In this document: piece by piece, positions 20,414 to 32,980 of the stretch
Layout of the letters: each line of letters starts with the position of its first letter
Numbering within the stretch: the stretch's first letter is position 1
From: Camellia lanceoleosa
Lineage: Eukaryota > Streptophyta > Magnoliopsida > Ericales > Theaceae
Assembly: GCA_025200525.1 (NCBI GenBank)
Contig: CM045763.1
Span: forward strand, 89,494,131-89,558,130
Reading direction: 5' to 3'
Length of the DNA stretch: 64,000 nucleotides
Made by a program: the position numbers and the translations under genes
The notes under the pieces: generated by a model
Told to the model about the DNA's origin: nothing
Database searches by the model: none
Seen by the model: the letters and a program-made list of their open reading frames with translations, nothing else

Positions 20414-23400
20414 TTAACTATTACTCACTTCCTCGGACGAACGATAACAATTAAACGATGAGGTGTATGCATGGGATTGTTGTTGTGAATGCACATGTGT
20501 AGCAGCTGGTGCAACAGGCCCACCCATGGCCTGTTGAGATTCCAATTGCTCTATTCGTGCTTGTTGAGCTTGGATTGTGCTTTGCATCTCCATTTGTACT
20601 TTCTGTTGATTAAGCATAGCATCCATCATCTCCTTCATTTGCATCTCCATTTGTGCTTTATATTGGTTAAGTTGCTCTTGGACTTGCGTTTGGATGATAC
20701 GAGTTTGTTCTTGCGATTGCCTATATCCGCCTCCAAAGACATCTGTCGGGGAAGGACCCAATCCATATGTTCGAACACGACCAGGTCGCTCAGGCCCTAG
20801 AACCTGTGTGATAATTTCTTCATCTGTAGCATTTGATTGCGCCCCAAGGTCCTTCATTTGTGTCTACAATTGTTAATTAGTAATTAGCCACCAATAAAAT
20901 TATTCATAACTAGTGCCGTTAAATGTAGCCTGCTTCCATTGGGCCATATGAATTCAATAACATCATCAATCCAGATTCAAAATTGTTTCAATGACACTTC
21001 CACTTCATATGCTCAAATTCAAAATTCATAAAAATACAGTCCTTGACTTGTAGATTTGGCAGCAAAAAAAGGTAAATGGAATCAAACAAGAAGCTTTCAC
21101 TAAATTCGATCATGTGAAAAAATTGAATGAAAGATCCTGTGTTAAAGTTACACAATGGCCTTAGAAGTTTCTGCCTTCTAGGTCAGGCACACTAATCAAA
21201 AATAATTACTGAGTACCTTATATATATGTTAGTAGCGATTTATGTCTTATTGAGACAAGTATCTAATACATTCCATACATGCAAAGTATATAATTATGGT
21301 GCTACATACCATGACCTCAGCAACTTTATCATTACTTGGTTTGTTATCTTTTGAGTACCCAGCCATCCACACCTCTAAGCGAGTTGCAGGAACTCCATTC
21401 TTCTTATTAGTTTCCTATAATTACACTTAAAATTAAGTAACAAAATCAAAATATACAATTTCAATTTGAAATATAAAGAAACTATATACCTCTACTCGAA
21501 CAACTGAGAATGGTTTTCTGCCAGTTATGTGATTTAATGTCTTCTTCTTCCGAATTTCTTTGTTTTTTGTACTTTTTTTCTGTTACATATGAACACAAAC
21601 ACAAGATAATTTATTAATTTAACAAACTCATCTTATGAGATTACGATTGAGATCAATAAACAATTTAAATAATACCTGTGCCTTCCGAAAGCCCAATAAT
21701 AGACTAAGCTTCGCCATTGATGCTCATGTACTCTTTCGGTCGATGAGTTAACCTATCGAGATCGTTGTCGAATGGCGTATACCCCATTTGTTTAACTCTA
21801 GCCTTCCACTCTCTCCATTTTTTTCCAACAGATGCCAAAACAAATTTCTTCATTGACTCATCGGCATCTGTATTGATCTGCAAATAATTGGCTACTTCTT
21901 AGGACTTTCATAGCCAAAAAAAAGAACACCTTTGGGAGGAAGGTCAGTAAATATGATTTTGACAGTTTTATATTGTGTATCTTTGAAAATCAAAGTTCTG
22001 ATTCATATATGTATTTTGATTATTGATCCTACATAGCTAATATTTTGGTTACTGAGCTTTTGATACTTTTCACGGTTTTAAAGTATCTTTATCCATTGAA
22101 CTTAAATTTTAATCCTTGTTTGGCATACTTCTCTACATAATCGGGGTGAAAGTGATGAACCCTTGGTCGATTCTTGAGTTCACTTCGTATTTAGCTCTCC
22201 ACTCCTTCTATTACCTCATTTTAGGATCTTCTTGCCTTATTTCATTTTTGATGGAATCCACTTCTTATGTACTATTTACTGCAGTAGACACACGCAGCAG
22301 ATGTTGCTGACTTCATCAGGAAAGAAGTAACGTTACCACCAGTGTTGCTTGGACATTCATTTGGAGGTCTTATTGTTCAGTGTTACATCGCCAATATAAG
22401 GAGTGAACAAATTTTAGGTAAAACTTCCACTCTAGTTGGTTCATATACATGTTTAAGAATCCAAAGTAAGAAATGTAGATAAGTTAGGCATAAGCCTTTC
22501 GAATGAAGTACAAGATTTGCAGGCTCTCTTATTGTAAATAGATTAATTAAAAAACAAAGTGTCATGATTGATTGACTGTGAACCTGAATGCGCGATATTT
22601 TACACGATCAACAAAATTAAACATTTTGGTGCACGAAAACAAATAGAAATGCGTGTCATGCTAGCCGAATTATGCATCATTTGTTGGAAAAGAGTGACAA
22701 ATTCAAAATTAAAAGGTTGAGTATTGAGGAGCAAAGTTGAAGTACGAGTAGAAGAGCAAGTAGTTTCACAGCCGACAAAATGATTGACCCTACACCTTCA
22801 AAAGATCCTATAGATCACACTAATTTGAAGCAATCAACAAATAATAATAGATAGGAAAAGTATATGATCTATTCCAATTTCAGAAATAATGAATTTCTCC
22901 AAGAGTTCTATTTAAGCATGAGTTTCACCTTATATATCAAAGCAGTGCACACATCAACACAAGTACATTACATGAGCCCTATTGGAATATCAACTGTGTT
23001 CACATAGTTCGATGCATGCAAGTATTGAATTGTAAAATGAATGTTTTCTCGAGCAAGGGATGTAAAAGGATATTTTCAAAGAAGCTTGGTGATCATGATT
23101 TCTCAAAGGTTGGCTAGTGGTGGTCCACCAACTGCACTACATAAGCGAAAAAACATTGCCTTCTCTGAGAACTAAATAGTTCCACAAACATAGAACATTT
23201 TATATCTTTGAGCTTCCACAACACTAAACTTCAATCACTAAAGCAACACTATCAACTTGCAAGGAAGAGCATATTTGTAGTCTACCTAATTTTGTAGCAT
23301 TATTGGTTAGGACTTTCCAACTCTTGGGTTCTTGTAATCTTCTTTGAAAATTGAAACCACATGTAAAAAAGGCAAATATTTCAAGTCATTTCTTGTTTGT

Positions 23401-24080
23401 GGCTAGATTCTCACATAACATGTAGACAGTACACATGTATAAAGGAATAGGTGCAATTTAACAGATTTCAAATCTAAGCACTTCATCCATTGAGATAAAT
23501 CTAAGATTCCAGTCAATACCGATGCTTTCAGTTGATAGGGATGGCATCCAAATTCTAGGTATGAGTAACAAATCAGGTCAGTTTCAGTCCACTAGAATGA
23601 CACTGAATAGTAACAAATCAGGTCACAAGAAACCTCCTACACTACCCTCCCTCTACTTTTCAGCTGGGTATATTTTTAAAACCTATGCAGATCCAAAAAT
23701 CAAAGGACTTGATTATTCAAAAATATGTTCAAAACTCAAGGAATTAATATTGACAAGGATCTACTAGACAAGGCAAACAATATTAATATGTAAAATGAGT
23801 TAATATTCAGTTAAAATTGATATGTAAAATGCAATAATTCTTTTACCTTTACTTCTCTCCAAATTCTCTCTTTGTTTTCCTTCGGTACATGGCTCCAAGT
23901 TCTATAAGTGAGGGACATAAGGTTCCCATCTCGAGCTAAAACACCCAAACGAGAAGCTAAGGGTGTATACCCGTCAACCACTTGGTTCAGCTCATTAGGC
24001 CCAATATGTAAAACGCCACCACTTGGGTTCCAATCACTACCATGCATGAGTGTTGGGCCTCTCGAACTATGACCCCACTA
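20414..24080 (-). pseudogene. CACTA TNPA-like gene (plant transposase Ptta/En/Spm type), five exons, broken
   Basis: The gene encodes the sequence-specific DNA-binding partner of the CACTA transposase. Exons I can place with GT-AG borders: about 24080-23847 (RGPT…, then YTPLASRLGVLARDGN, WSHVPKENKERIWREVK), 21877-21676 (KKFVLASVGKKWREWKARVK, DRLTHRPKEY), 21579-21490 (KKSTKNKEIRKKKTLNHITG), 21414-21310 (VPATRLEVWMAGYSKD) and 20863-20414. The last exon carries a Gln-rich helix (QEQLNQYKAQMEMQMKEMMD) and ends at a normal stop. This domain order is the usual one. The second exon needs an indel to avoid a TAG before its donor (LLLGFRKAQ). The first exon begins directly after a truncated TNPD DUF4216 segment. 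Confidence 0.8.
22288..22417 (+). pseudogene. Captured exon of an alpha/beta-hydrolase in the CACTA element
   Basis: On the strand opposite to the transposase genes, a 130-bp exon reads THAADVADFIRKEV, then TLPPVLLGHSFGGLIVQCYI and ANIRSEQIL. GHSFGG is the nucleophile elbow GxSxG with the catalytic Ser of alpha/beta-hydrolases. The exon is preceded by an AG acceptor (CTGCAGTAG) and followed by a GTAAAAC donor, so it was taken with parts of its introns. No other exon of the enzyme is seen nearby. CACTA elements are known to capture host gene pieces. Confidence 0.75.
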
Positions 24081-24084
24081 TTTT

Positions 24085-27000
24085 GAGTTTTTCTTCTCCA
24101 CTCACGACTCCTCGTATGATACCTAGTACCATTAATTATATACCCATTGAATCTCGTGGCCTTTTTACTAGGTCCCATTGCCAAAGTTTTAATCTCATCT
24201 GACAACACAGCATTTTCAATAGCTAGAAGCTCTTCAACCTATTTTTACAAAGTCAACAAAATTAAACATCAACTAACAGAGAATTAAAAATTGAAAACAT
24301 GAAAATTGAAAATTAAAAACATGTAAGTTATTAGTACTTACATGAGAATTAAACCATCTGGGAAACTCATCATTGTGACGGCGATCCACATCAAAATCTT
24401 TGAGACGACGATGTGACCGCTTAATAAAATCACGATGTTCCCTATACATTTAAACTACTTATAAAATGCAAGATACTTATTAATGGTATCAATAAAATTT
24501 TGGAACAAAGATTGTATCTTACTCTCGATATGGGACAACTGCAGCAGTGTTAAATAACACATACCGATGAGCTTGTACCCATGATGTGTTATCAAGCGCA
24601 AACCCTTTTCCTTTTCCTAAAGCATGACCCAGTAATATCCCAGGATTGTCGCTAACATCGTAATTCCTTATTGGTCGATTCAATTTTGACTCGACATCAT
24701 CCAAGTACCTTGAGCAAAAGGTCATACACTCTTCAACTAAGTATCCCTCGCAATTGAACCTTCGGATGACTTCGATTACGCATATATGACTTAAGTGTCA
24801 TAAGATACCTATAAACAAACAAATGCACCCATGACTTTCAATTATAAACAAACAAATGACTACAACCTTAAATTGGAGTAGAATTGCACACCTTTCTATG
24901 AAGTACATCCAGCGATATTGCCTTTGGACCGAGAATCTTGGCCTCCTCTGCTAGGTGAATAGGCAAGTGCTCCATTATATCGAAAAAGGATAGAGGAAAA
25001 ATTCTCTCAAGATGACAAAGTGTAAGAGCAATTTGGGATTGAAGACGATCTAACCCATCTGGCTCTAGAGTTTTGGAGCACAACTGCCTGAAGAAATTGC
25101 TTAACTTAATCAATGGTTCAACAACTTTTTTCGGTAACAAATTTCTCACTGCTATTGGAAGTATTTGTTGCATTAATATATGGTTGTCATGACTTTTCAG
25201 TCCAGATATGCTATGTTGTTTGAGGTTAACATGACGAGAAATATTGGATGCATACCCATCTGGAACTTTGATATTCTTCAGGAGTGTACAAAACAAACCT
25301 CTCTCTCTAATGTTCATAGCAAAACATGCAGGCGGCAAATAATACCTGTTCCCAACCCCTTTTTTAGGATGTAATGCCTTTCGAATTCCCATATCTTGCA
25401 AGTCTCGACGAGCATTTAAATTATCCTTTCCTTTCCCATCAACATTTAATATCGTCCACAATACATTATCACACACGTTCTTCTCAATGTGCATTACATC
25501 AAGATTGTGGCGAATCAAATTATGCTCCCAATATGGAAGCTCAAAGAAAATACTCCTCTTCCTCCAATTATGATCCTTCTCGTTGTCCTCTTTTTCCTTT
25601 CCTTTCTTAGTTCTTTTTTGTCTGTTAGTTGGTTGATGCTTAGACCCTAGCTGTCGTAACACATTAGCCCCCGATAACCGAGTTGGACATGGTTCAAATT
25701 CGTGAAGTTCCATCAAAAGACGCACCATCTTTTCAAATTTGTGACTCGCATTCAACCAATGGCGATGCCCCATGTAACAAATTTTCCTTCCATTCTTCAA
25801 ATACCGATGTCGAAAGTACGTATGTTACAACAAGGACAAGCTAAAGCACCTTTGCTCCATCCGCACAAATTTGCATATGCAGAAAATCATTTATTGTCCA
25901 CAATAAGACCGCGTGCAATTGGAACATTTGATTAGTTTTCAGATCGTCACGTCTGAACACCATTTTCCCACAATTCAATCAGTTCATCCACTAACAAGCG
26001 CAAGTAGACATCAATGTTATTGCCAGGTGAAGAAGGACCATCAATGAGCAATATCATCATCATATGAGGTTGTTTCATGCACAACCACGGTGGCAAATTA
26101 TAAGGCATTACAATAACTGGCCAACTGCTGTGAGCAACATTCATTGCCTTGAATGGATTAAATCCATCCGCTACTAAACCTAGTCTGACATTCCGAGGCT
26201 CACTCGCAAACTTGGGATACAAAGTATCAAAATTTTTCCAGACAGGAGAGTCAGCATGATGTCTCATTTTGCCGTCATCAATTCGGCCCTTTGCATGCCA
26301 TCTCATTAATGAAGCAGTTTTAGATGACATGAACAATCTTTGAAGCCTCGGAATCAAAGGAAAGTATCTCACAATCTTTTGTGGAATTCTTTGTTGCTTC
26401 TTTTTATAATCATTCTTCTCACCCTCAAACTGTTTGTATCTAGGCGTCTGACACACTATGCAATCATCCCTACTAGCTGTCTCCTTCCAATACAGTGAGC
26501 AATCTCTTGGGCATGCATGTACCTTGTGATAATCGAGGCCTAATTCCCTAAAGAGTGCCCTCGTTGCATAGAACGACTTTGGCAAAGTTTCACCTTTTGG
26601 GAATGCATCCTTCAAAAGTTTAAGCAACATCGTGAAAGACTTGTCGCTCCATCCACTAAGGCACTTGATATGCAATAATCGAACAACAAATGAGAGCGTT
26701 GAAAACTTGTGACACTCTGGATACAACTCTCTTTCGGCCTCCTTCAATAAACTGAAAAATCTTTCAGTTTTCTTATCCGGGCCTAGTTCGATATTAGAAC
26801 TTCCTGTCTCATTACTAGCATGATGAACCAAGCTTGGTGGAGGAAGTCCGAACCCCTCATATAACATTTCATTGACTTCATTGCCATCATTCGAATCACT
26901 GACATTCTCATTCAATGGCACAGACGCCGGTAAATCTTTCCCGTGAAAAATCCATCTAGTGTAGCTTGGAAGAAACCCATTGACCATTAAATGTTCCCCC

Positions 27001-27161
27001 AAAAGGTCTTTCTTTACTAGTTTGACATTCCGACACCGTTTACATGGACATGTGACTTCAATTGATAGAGGATTATTTTGGCATGCAAGTTTAACAAATT
27101 CCTTAACCCCTTCTATATATTCTGGATGCAACCTATGCTGATTTATCCAACTTTTATCCAT
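24085..27161 (-). pseudogene. CACTA TNPD transposase, frameshifted
   Basis: The start is ATG 27161 (MDKSWINQHRLHPEYIEGVK), the opening of the transposase-associated domain with its CPCKRC zinc motif. The Tnp2 domain follows (FVVRLLHIKCLSGWSDKSF, CPRDCSLYWKE, LGLVADGFNPF). The frame breaks at 25947-25800 around FQLHAVLLWTIND and GALACPCCN, resumes at 25800 (GRKICYMGHRHWL … LDVMHIEKNVCDNV) and reaches the DUF4218 block (LCHLERIFPLSFFDIMEHLP) by 24868. Downstream pieces at 24725-24519 and 24360-24085 give the C-terminal region and the first part of DUF4216 (RFNGYIINGTRYHTRSREWR, TQNSGVIV). The enzyme would cut and join element ends; this copy is dead. Confidence 0.9.
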
Positions 27162-28950
27162 CTGACTTCGTCTTACACTACAAATGTCACTGTCAAATCA
27201 ACAAAATTTAAAATTATCATTTCATTTTAATTATTCTTAACCTCAATTAAGTACCTTATAATGCATGCGACATGACACCATTCACCTCTAACTCTTCTCT
27301 AATAGGTTGGTTCATCCTACTTTCCCATTCAGGAATGCACAGTCTATATTGTAAAAAGTAGCTCATACCGCTCTATCCATCTCTAACGAAATTTCGGCAG
27401 CATCTCCCCATGGTTCTCCAAGTACACTACACAAACTGGGTGTATTGCTACACCTTGTCTAGTATGCACCCGGAGAACATGAGGAGCTACTACATGAAAT
27501 CTCTACGAGATGGACTATATTTAATAGTAGAACTACTAATTACAACATAGACTTGTGCTCTAATCGTCTAAACTGGACAATCAAGAAGAGCCTCATCAAA
27601 GATGACTAGGTATCTCGATGAAGATTCTTGACGGGTCTCTGACTATTTATGCATGCATGGATAATTACTTGCTAAATTAACAACCTGTCATGATTTTTGC
27701 ATCCCGGTGGTGCAACTTGAATCAACACTATCAAGCATACTAGAAGCATTTCTAGCATGAAGCATATTAATGAAGAAACTAAAAGTTTCTACAATGCTCT
27801 TGATAGATTATGATATAGAACTTCATCAAGATGACTAGGTATCTCTAATGAAGATTCTACAAGAACAACGATTATCCTGATTGATCACAAAGTAAAAAAT
27901 TTCATGATTGTAATTGATAGCACATAACAATGGCAAGTACTCGATATTAGGTATTACTTAACAAAAAATTATGATAAACATTAGAAATTCAAAATCATAA
28001 TGTTCCACAAAAAATATAAGCACAAAAAATATAGACCAAGCACACTTGCCAAATAGATAATTAATTGCAAAAATCCAAATAATCTCATACATTGTCACTC
28101 TGAGATCATGAGACCATCTATAGTATAAGCTATCTAATCCCAAACTGTTTTGCAAATCAATTACCCCCCTCTCAAAAGTAATGAAAACAAACAAATCTAC
28201 AAAATCTTAAATTAGAGAGTTAATTGATTTGAAAAACAAAGAAAGTAATGAAAAACAAACAAAACTACCAAAGAATTAATTGCTTTGAAAAATGTACCTG
28301 AGATGAAGAGCAAGAGAGATTGATCTGGTTCAACTATCTGTGAAAGTAGTATATCAATTATCGTACCTCAAATTGAATATTTTGTAATACAAAAATTAAA
28401 TTAATATACAGTAGTTTAACAAACAAGAAAGATGAGAGAAGGGGAAGATTGTGTGAAATTTGTGTGTAAACTATATATACTTAACATACACTTTAACATC
28501 TCTCTATTGTAAGGTCTATACGGTTACTAAACTAACAAATCATAACACACAAAATTGGGTTACTTTTATTACTTTTTGTTATATGACACAAACGCAATTT
28601 TAACATTTCCAATGAAGATGCTCTTATGATAAGAAGTAATCATGAGAATCCATCTTTTTCGACTGTCATGACCTCGATTAAGCACCAGTCCTTTACAAAG
28701 AGCAGAATAAGTAGAGGACTATTTGAGCACAATTTGAAAAGATAGATTCAAAGTATGATTTAACACAAGGAATCCCAGAATCCCACTAACTTCATTGTTA
28801 TATAGAAGTCCCATTACTCCCTTGTGATGTCCATACAGTCACTAAACTCATTCTGAACATAGTATCCATGACCTCGGTGAAGCCGCACAAGTCCACTCAT
28901 AAAACCTCCCCATGGGGAAACCAGACAACAATTTCACCAAAGATAACAGA
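27162..28950. other. CACTA interior upstream of TNPD, no gene seen
   Basis: AT-rich. It contains several imperfect repeats of a GATGACTAGGTATCTC-type segment (about 27601-27616 and 27831-27846). It probably holds the leader of the transposase transcript. No coding signature. Confidence 0.45.
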
Positions 28951-28957
28951 ATGGCAA

Positions 28958-29234
28958 CTTAGGTATTGAAGACATTCACCAAAGTAGCCATGAAGACTGA
29001 ATACAACAGTGAAGCAGGAATGTCATGGTTCGGTTGCACTTGGAAGCTTCACGGAATGAGATCAAAAAGAAAGAAAAGAAAGACAAGCTTGAAGTCAATG
29101 GTGCACCTAAGAAAACAGAGAAGTATCTGATGAAGAAGAAGAAGATCAAAGATGATTCTTCGGATAACAGCAGCAGCAGTGACAGTGAAGATGATGATTA
29201 TAACAAGAGGAAGGTTCGTGTCATTAACTCTTAA
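28958..29234 (+). pseudogene. Possible captured Lys/Asp-Ser-rich tail of a host gene
   Basis: A 69-residue frame ends KKIKDDSSDNSSSSDSEDDD then YNKRKVRVINS and a stop. The mix of Lys-rich and Ser/Asp-rich blocks looks like the tail of a nuclear or nucleolar protein, and the codon structure is more protein-like than the surroundings. No intron borders are certain and I do not recognise the parent. Confidence 0.3.
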
Positions 29235-29673
29235 TATGATGTAATTAATTGTCTAACACTTGGTTCTCAATGGTAGTAGTGGCGAGCCACATTGAGATCA
29301 AATACAAAATAGAAAATTGATGCAAAGGCAATCACACCAAGCAAAACAAATATTTCACATGGATCAAACTTCTAGACAATAGAAAGATTTCTATTAGCAG
29401 AGCAGAAGAAGATGGCGATACAACACTGAAATCCTAACCTCTCTGTAGTATGAGAGCTATCAACTCTACCAAAATCCTCTAATCAGACCAATATATAATT
29501 TGGGTCCAAAGATACAACAAAAAAAATAAAAATAAAAATAAAAATTAGCTAAATTACTGAATATATGAGCTTTAAATGATTATTCATCACAGAAGATCAA
29601 ATCAAAGAAAGATACATAATCAAAGAACTTTTATGCACCTGTACTGAGGCCACATCCATGGGTGGAGATAATT

Positions 29674-29675
29674 TA

Positions 29676-29727
<52 letters not shown>
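29674..29727. repeat. Poly-A and (CA)n microsatellite
   Basis: About 18 A residues are followed directly by roughly 18 CA units. Confidence 0.95.
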
Positions 29728-29729
<2 letters not shown>

Positions 29730-30124
29730 CTTCACATTCCAAAAGTAAAATAGACTGTAAGTTCTTAACAATACATTGTTCATCAAAATTTCTTGTTTTC
29801 TAATACTTCTTTTGTGTATGTAGAAATAAAGGCACAAAGCAAACACTTTATGGACATAAGTACAAAAATAAAAGTCCATGAATCATGTCTATTAATGCCA
29901 TGATTATATTTAGTAGCTTAACAATTGTGGTGTACATCATGCAATAATACATGTATTGTACTACCTGTTCTGTTCTATAGATATACCTAGCTTTTTCGTG
30001 ACAGCAGAACAATCTTACAAACTAATTTGACAACTCAGGGCATATTTATCAGCAATTCCCAAAATTTGAGTGGCTTGATGAAAAAGAAAAGATATAATGA
30101 AAAAGAAAGTGGCTTGATGCAGAC

Positions 30125-30240
30125 CTCCTGATCTGACAAATCAACTGGCAACTTTTCTGTTTCAAAAGAGCCAGTCTCTAGATCATCCACAGGATATTTC
30201 TCACCTTCAGAAAGTGTTGTGAGAGTATCACCTGGCTCAC
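30125..30240 (-). pseudogene. Possible captured host exon in the CACTA element
   Basis: A 116-bp open stretch reads EPGDTLTTLSEGEKYPVDDL and then ETGSFETEKLPVDLSDQE. It is framed by an acceptor (CTTTTTCAG) and a GT donor after CAGGAG. The acidic composition and clean splice borders suggest a host exon rather than transposase. Family unknown. Confidence 0.4.
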
Positions 30241-30639
30241 CTGAAAAAGGAGTAAATAAACTCATTAAATGTCAACAAGATAAACTAGGAATAAGTTATT
30301 CTGTTTTCATGAATGTTCCAATGCCAAGGAGAACTTGAAAGAAAATAAGTGCTAAAAAATAATAATAATAATAATAACAAACCTTAACCAAGATAGTAAT
30401 TTAATAAAGTGGAGACTCAAAACTACAATGTTTCATGCTAATTTTTTAGAAACTGACTCAAATTAGGTGGGATTTTCACCCAATGGGATGCAAAGAATAT
30501 AGAATAAGGGATAGAACTGAAGATGCAATGATGCATTTAACTTATACTTTACAGAATGCTAAGTGAGGCAGACCAGCCTCAACTCTTCAACAATATTCAA
30601 TTAGTTTTAATTTTTGCTTCCTATGAGAATGAAAATTGT

Positions 30640-31150
30640 ACCTGAGATAGGAGCAACAGAAATCGATACAACGAATATACAACATACATTTTAGATCCTA
30701 TCTCAGGTACATTTTAGATCCTATCGTAAAACATAAATCGATCTCTGTTGCTCCTCTCTTAGGTACATTTTAGATCGATACAACGAATATACAACGTACA
30801 ATTGTCTAAAGAATTATATAAACAGAAATCGATCTAAAGAATTATATAATATACAGAAATCGATTGCAGATTTTGATGGTCCTATGAAAATTGTACCTGA
30901 GATAGGAGCAAAACTATCCTGTTTGACAGATCGATGAAGAGCAATAGAGATCCAGAGTTCGACGAATATATGCAAAATCTGCAATCGAGCGAGAGAGAGA
31001 GAGAGAGTGTGTGTGTGCCTTTGATCTGGTTCGATGAATATCAGTCGAGGGCTTTGGAAGACAGAGAGAAAGAGAGAGGGAGAGAGACCATCAGTCGAGG
31101 GCTTTGATCTGGTTCGATGAATATCAGTCGAGGGCTTTGATCTGGAGAGA
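30640..31150. repeat. CACTA right-side repeat cluster
   Basis: ACCTGAGATAGGAGCAA and its inverse TATCTCAGGTAC recur at about 30641, 30703 and 30895, with ACAACGAATATACAAC twice. From about 31018 to 31146 a unit with TCGATGAATATCAGTCGAGG is repeated about three times, followed by GA-rich DNA. Confidence 0.7.
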
Positions 31151-31644
31151 AAGTGAGAGACAGAAAGTGAGAGACGGAGTATAGACGGTGTCAATATATA
31201 CACCCAATACGACGTCATTCAACTGCGGTCTAAGACAACGTTTTGAAAACGTTGTCTTTCAGCCATCTATAATGGCGTTTCCCAAAACGCCATAAAAGAA
31301 ACGTTGCTGTAGGCCGTTTTTCCTGTAGTGAGGAGGGAGGAGGAACTGGAGGGGGCCATTAAAATGGCGGTGGTGAAGCGAGGCGAGCAGCGGCGGAGGC
31401 GAGGCAGGCCGGCGATCGTTGGTGCTGCGACGATCAGCGGCAGCGAGGCGATGGAGGAGGCTGACGAGCGAGGCGGCAGAGGCGTGCTCTCTCCTCTGCT
31501 CTCTCCTCTCCTCTCTCCCTCTCCCTCTCTCTCTTTCTCTCTTCCCTCTCCTTCTCTCCCTCTCCCTCTCCCTCTCCCTCTCCCTGTTTTCAAGCCAAAA
31601 CTCGAGCCATTTCGTCGAGCTACGAGGCATTATCGATTTGATAG

Positions 31645-31696
31645 AAATAACAAAAACACATCCTAGGAAATAAGAAAAGAAAAAAAAGGAACCTAT
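31645..31696. other. Spacer between palindrome element B and the tandem duplication
   Basis: Short AT-rich stretch. It starts with the target duplication end of element B. No feature seen. Confidence 0.5.
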
Positions 31697-31971
31697 TATT
31701 TATTATGTAGTTTAAAATTTAGATAGAATGATATGAAATGAAGAAAGGAAATTCAATGAACAAGAACAAAATGATAATGGAACATTATATATATTCTCTG
31801 TCAAATCTTTTTAATGTGTACCAAAGCTTTATTGATGCAACCATGCAGGAGAAAATTATATAGATACTCTGTCGTACCTTTTTGACTAATAATGTTCTCT
31901 AGGTTCGTTTATTTGGTAAATTAAGTTAAATGAGATTATAAGTATGATAAGATTGAGTGATGAGATTATTA

Positions 31972-32230
31972 GGTCAAGTTTGACAAGTTGTCAAAAAGTC
32001 AAAAAGTTACTCAAAAAGTTAAAAAGTTATCACTATTTACCAAAAGTCAAAAATTATGACTGCACAACTCTCAATCTTAATTTTTTCCTACACACTAATT
32101 TACACAATTTTTTAATACACATTTTTTCATAAAAAGTCAAAAAATTAACCCAAACAACAATATTTTTTTCTTCAACTTTTTAGTCTAAAAAGTCAAAAAA
32201 TACACTTATTTAGGATATCCAAACAACCCC
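31972..32230. mobile_element. Harbinger-like MITE with TTA duplication
   Basis: This 259-bp AT-rich insert has ends GGTCAAGTTTGAC and CAAACAACCCC, flanked by TTA on both sides. The second duplication copy (near 36250) reads GAGATTATTAGTGTAG without it, a natural empty site. Confidence 0.75.
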
Positions 32231-32980
32231 TTAGTGTAGTGGTATTAAATTAAAAATGTAAGACAAAATGTGTTTATTTGTGCACTGGTGTGGTAGTATT
32301 AGTTAATTAGGACTAAATCTATAAAATTACCTAAAAACTCTCTTCACATATAATATAATTTTATTGATTTTGTAAAATGAAGGACAAAATGCTAATTTTA
32401 CCATGGCAGGAGATTTATACTCTCATAAAATTGTTAATCCCATTACATTTTGTTACATACAAACCTAAATTTGATGGATGCTACGGATTGATAATCCAAT
32501 CTTTTCTTCCAAACCCCTAATCAGACCTGACCTCTCTGTATGTTTGATGGTTGAGTGATTCGAGAAGGCCAAGCGATTAAATTCTCAAAGAAGATATGGT
32601 CAAATCTTTTACCTTTAGTTTTGAAAAAAAGTTTGAAATATACCTAGTAACCATATCAAATATGGAGGAGATCTAAACAAACCATAAATGTCAACAACAA
32701 TAATAATTGACCAATTACATATATATTTAGTGGTATTTTAAGAAGTTGATAAAAAATTAATTTTTTAACTTTTTTAGTCTATTTTATTTTTTTGTTAATA
32801 AAAAATAGAAGAGGTGATATGACTAAAAATAGGTAAAAAGCTAAAAACTAGCTTTTTATTTTCTTCCCAAAACATCCCAGGAAGGTTGTGGCTTGATTGG
32901 AGGGTTCAGTCTAACCCATTGGGTCCACTGTTTGACCTTTTTTCGATAATTCAAATTGTTCATATTTTAGAATTTATTAA

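Larger units (their letters stand above)
17865..31330 (-). mobile_element. CACTA (En/Spm) DNA transposon, 13.5 kb, with captured exons
   Basis: Ends are CACTACAGGAAA and TTCCTGTAGTG, with the 3-bp duplication AGG (17862-17864, 31331-31333). Both subterminal regions are packed with short inverted motifs (GGCGTTTT…AAAACGCC) at 17885-18235 and 31225-31320, typical binding sites for the TNPA-type protein. It encodes decayed TNPD (24085-27161) and TNPA-like (20414-24080) genes on the minus strand, transcribed from the 31.3-kb end. It also holds host-like exons at 22288-22417 and 30125-30240. The transposase frame is broken, so it cannot move on its own. Confidence 0.95.
17656..31635. mobile_element. 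Mutator-type palindrome element (copy B), split by a CACTA transposon
   Basis: Flanks carry the exact 9-bp duplication ATTTGATAG (17647-17655 and 31636-31644), 14 kb apart. Without the CACTA insertion the element is about 510 bp. The left end reads GATTGGTAGCTCGAG and has the perfect 26-bp palindrome at 17702-17727 centred on GACGTC. The right end, read inward, is CGATAATGCCTCGTAGCTCG followed by the GGCTCGAG block. Its interior is low-complexity: GAGGAG on the left, CTCTCC on the right. Confidence 0.85.

Noticed and set aside
31259..31673. Overlapping ORFs on both strands around 31.3-31.7 kb
   Set aside because: They are frames through GA/CT-rich low-complexity DNA inside palindrome element B and across the CACTA end; composition is purely repetitive (RERERE, SLSLSL).
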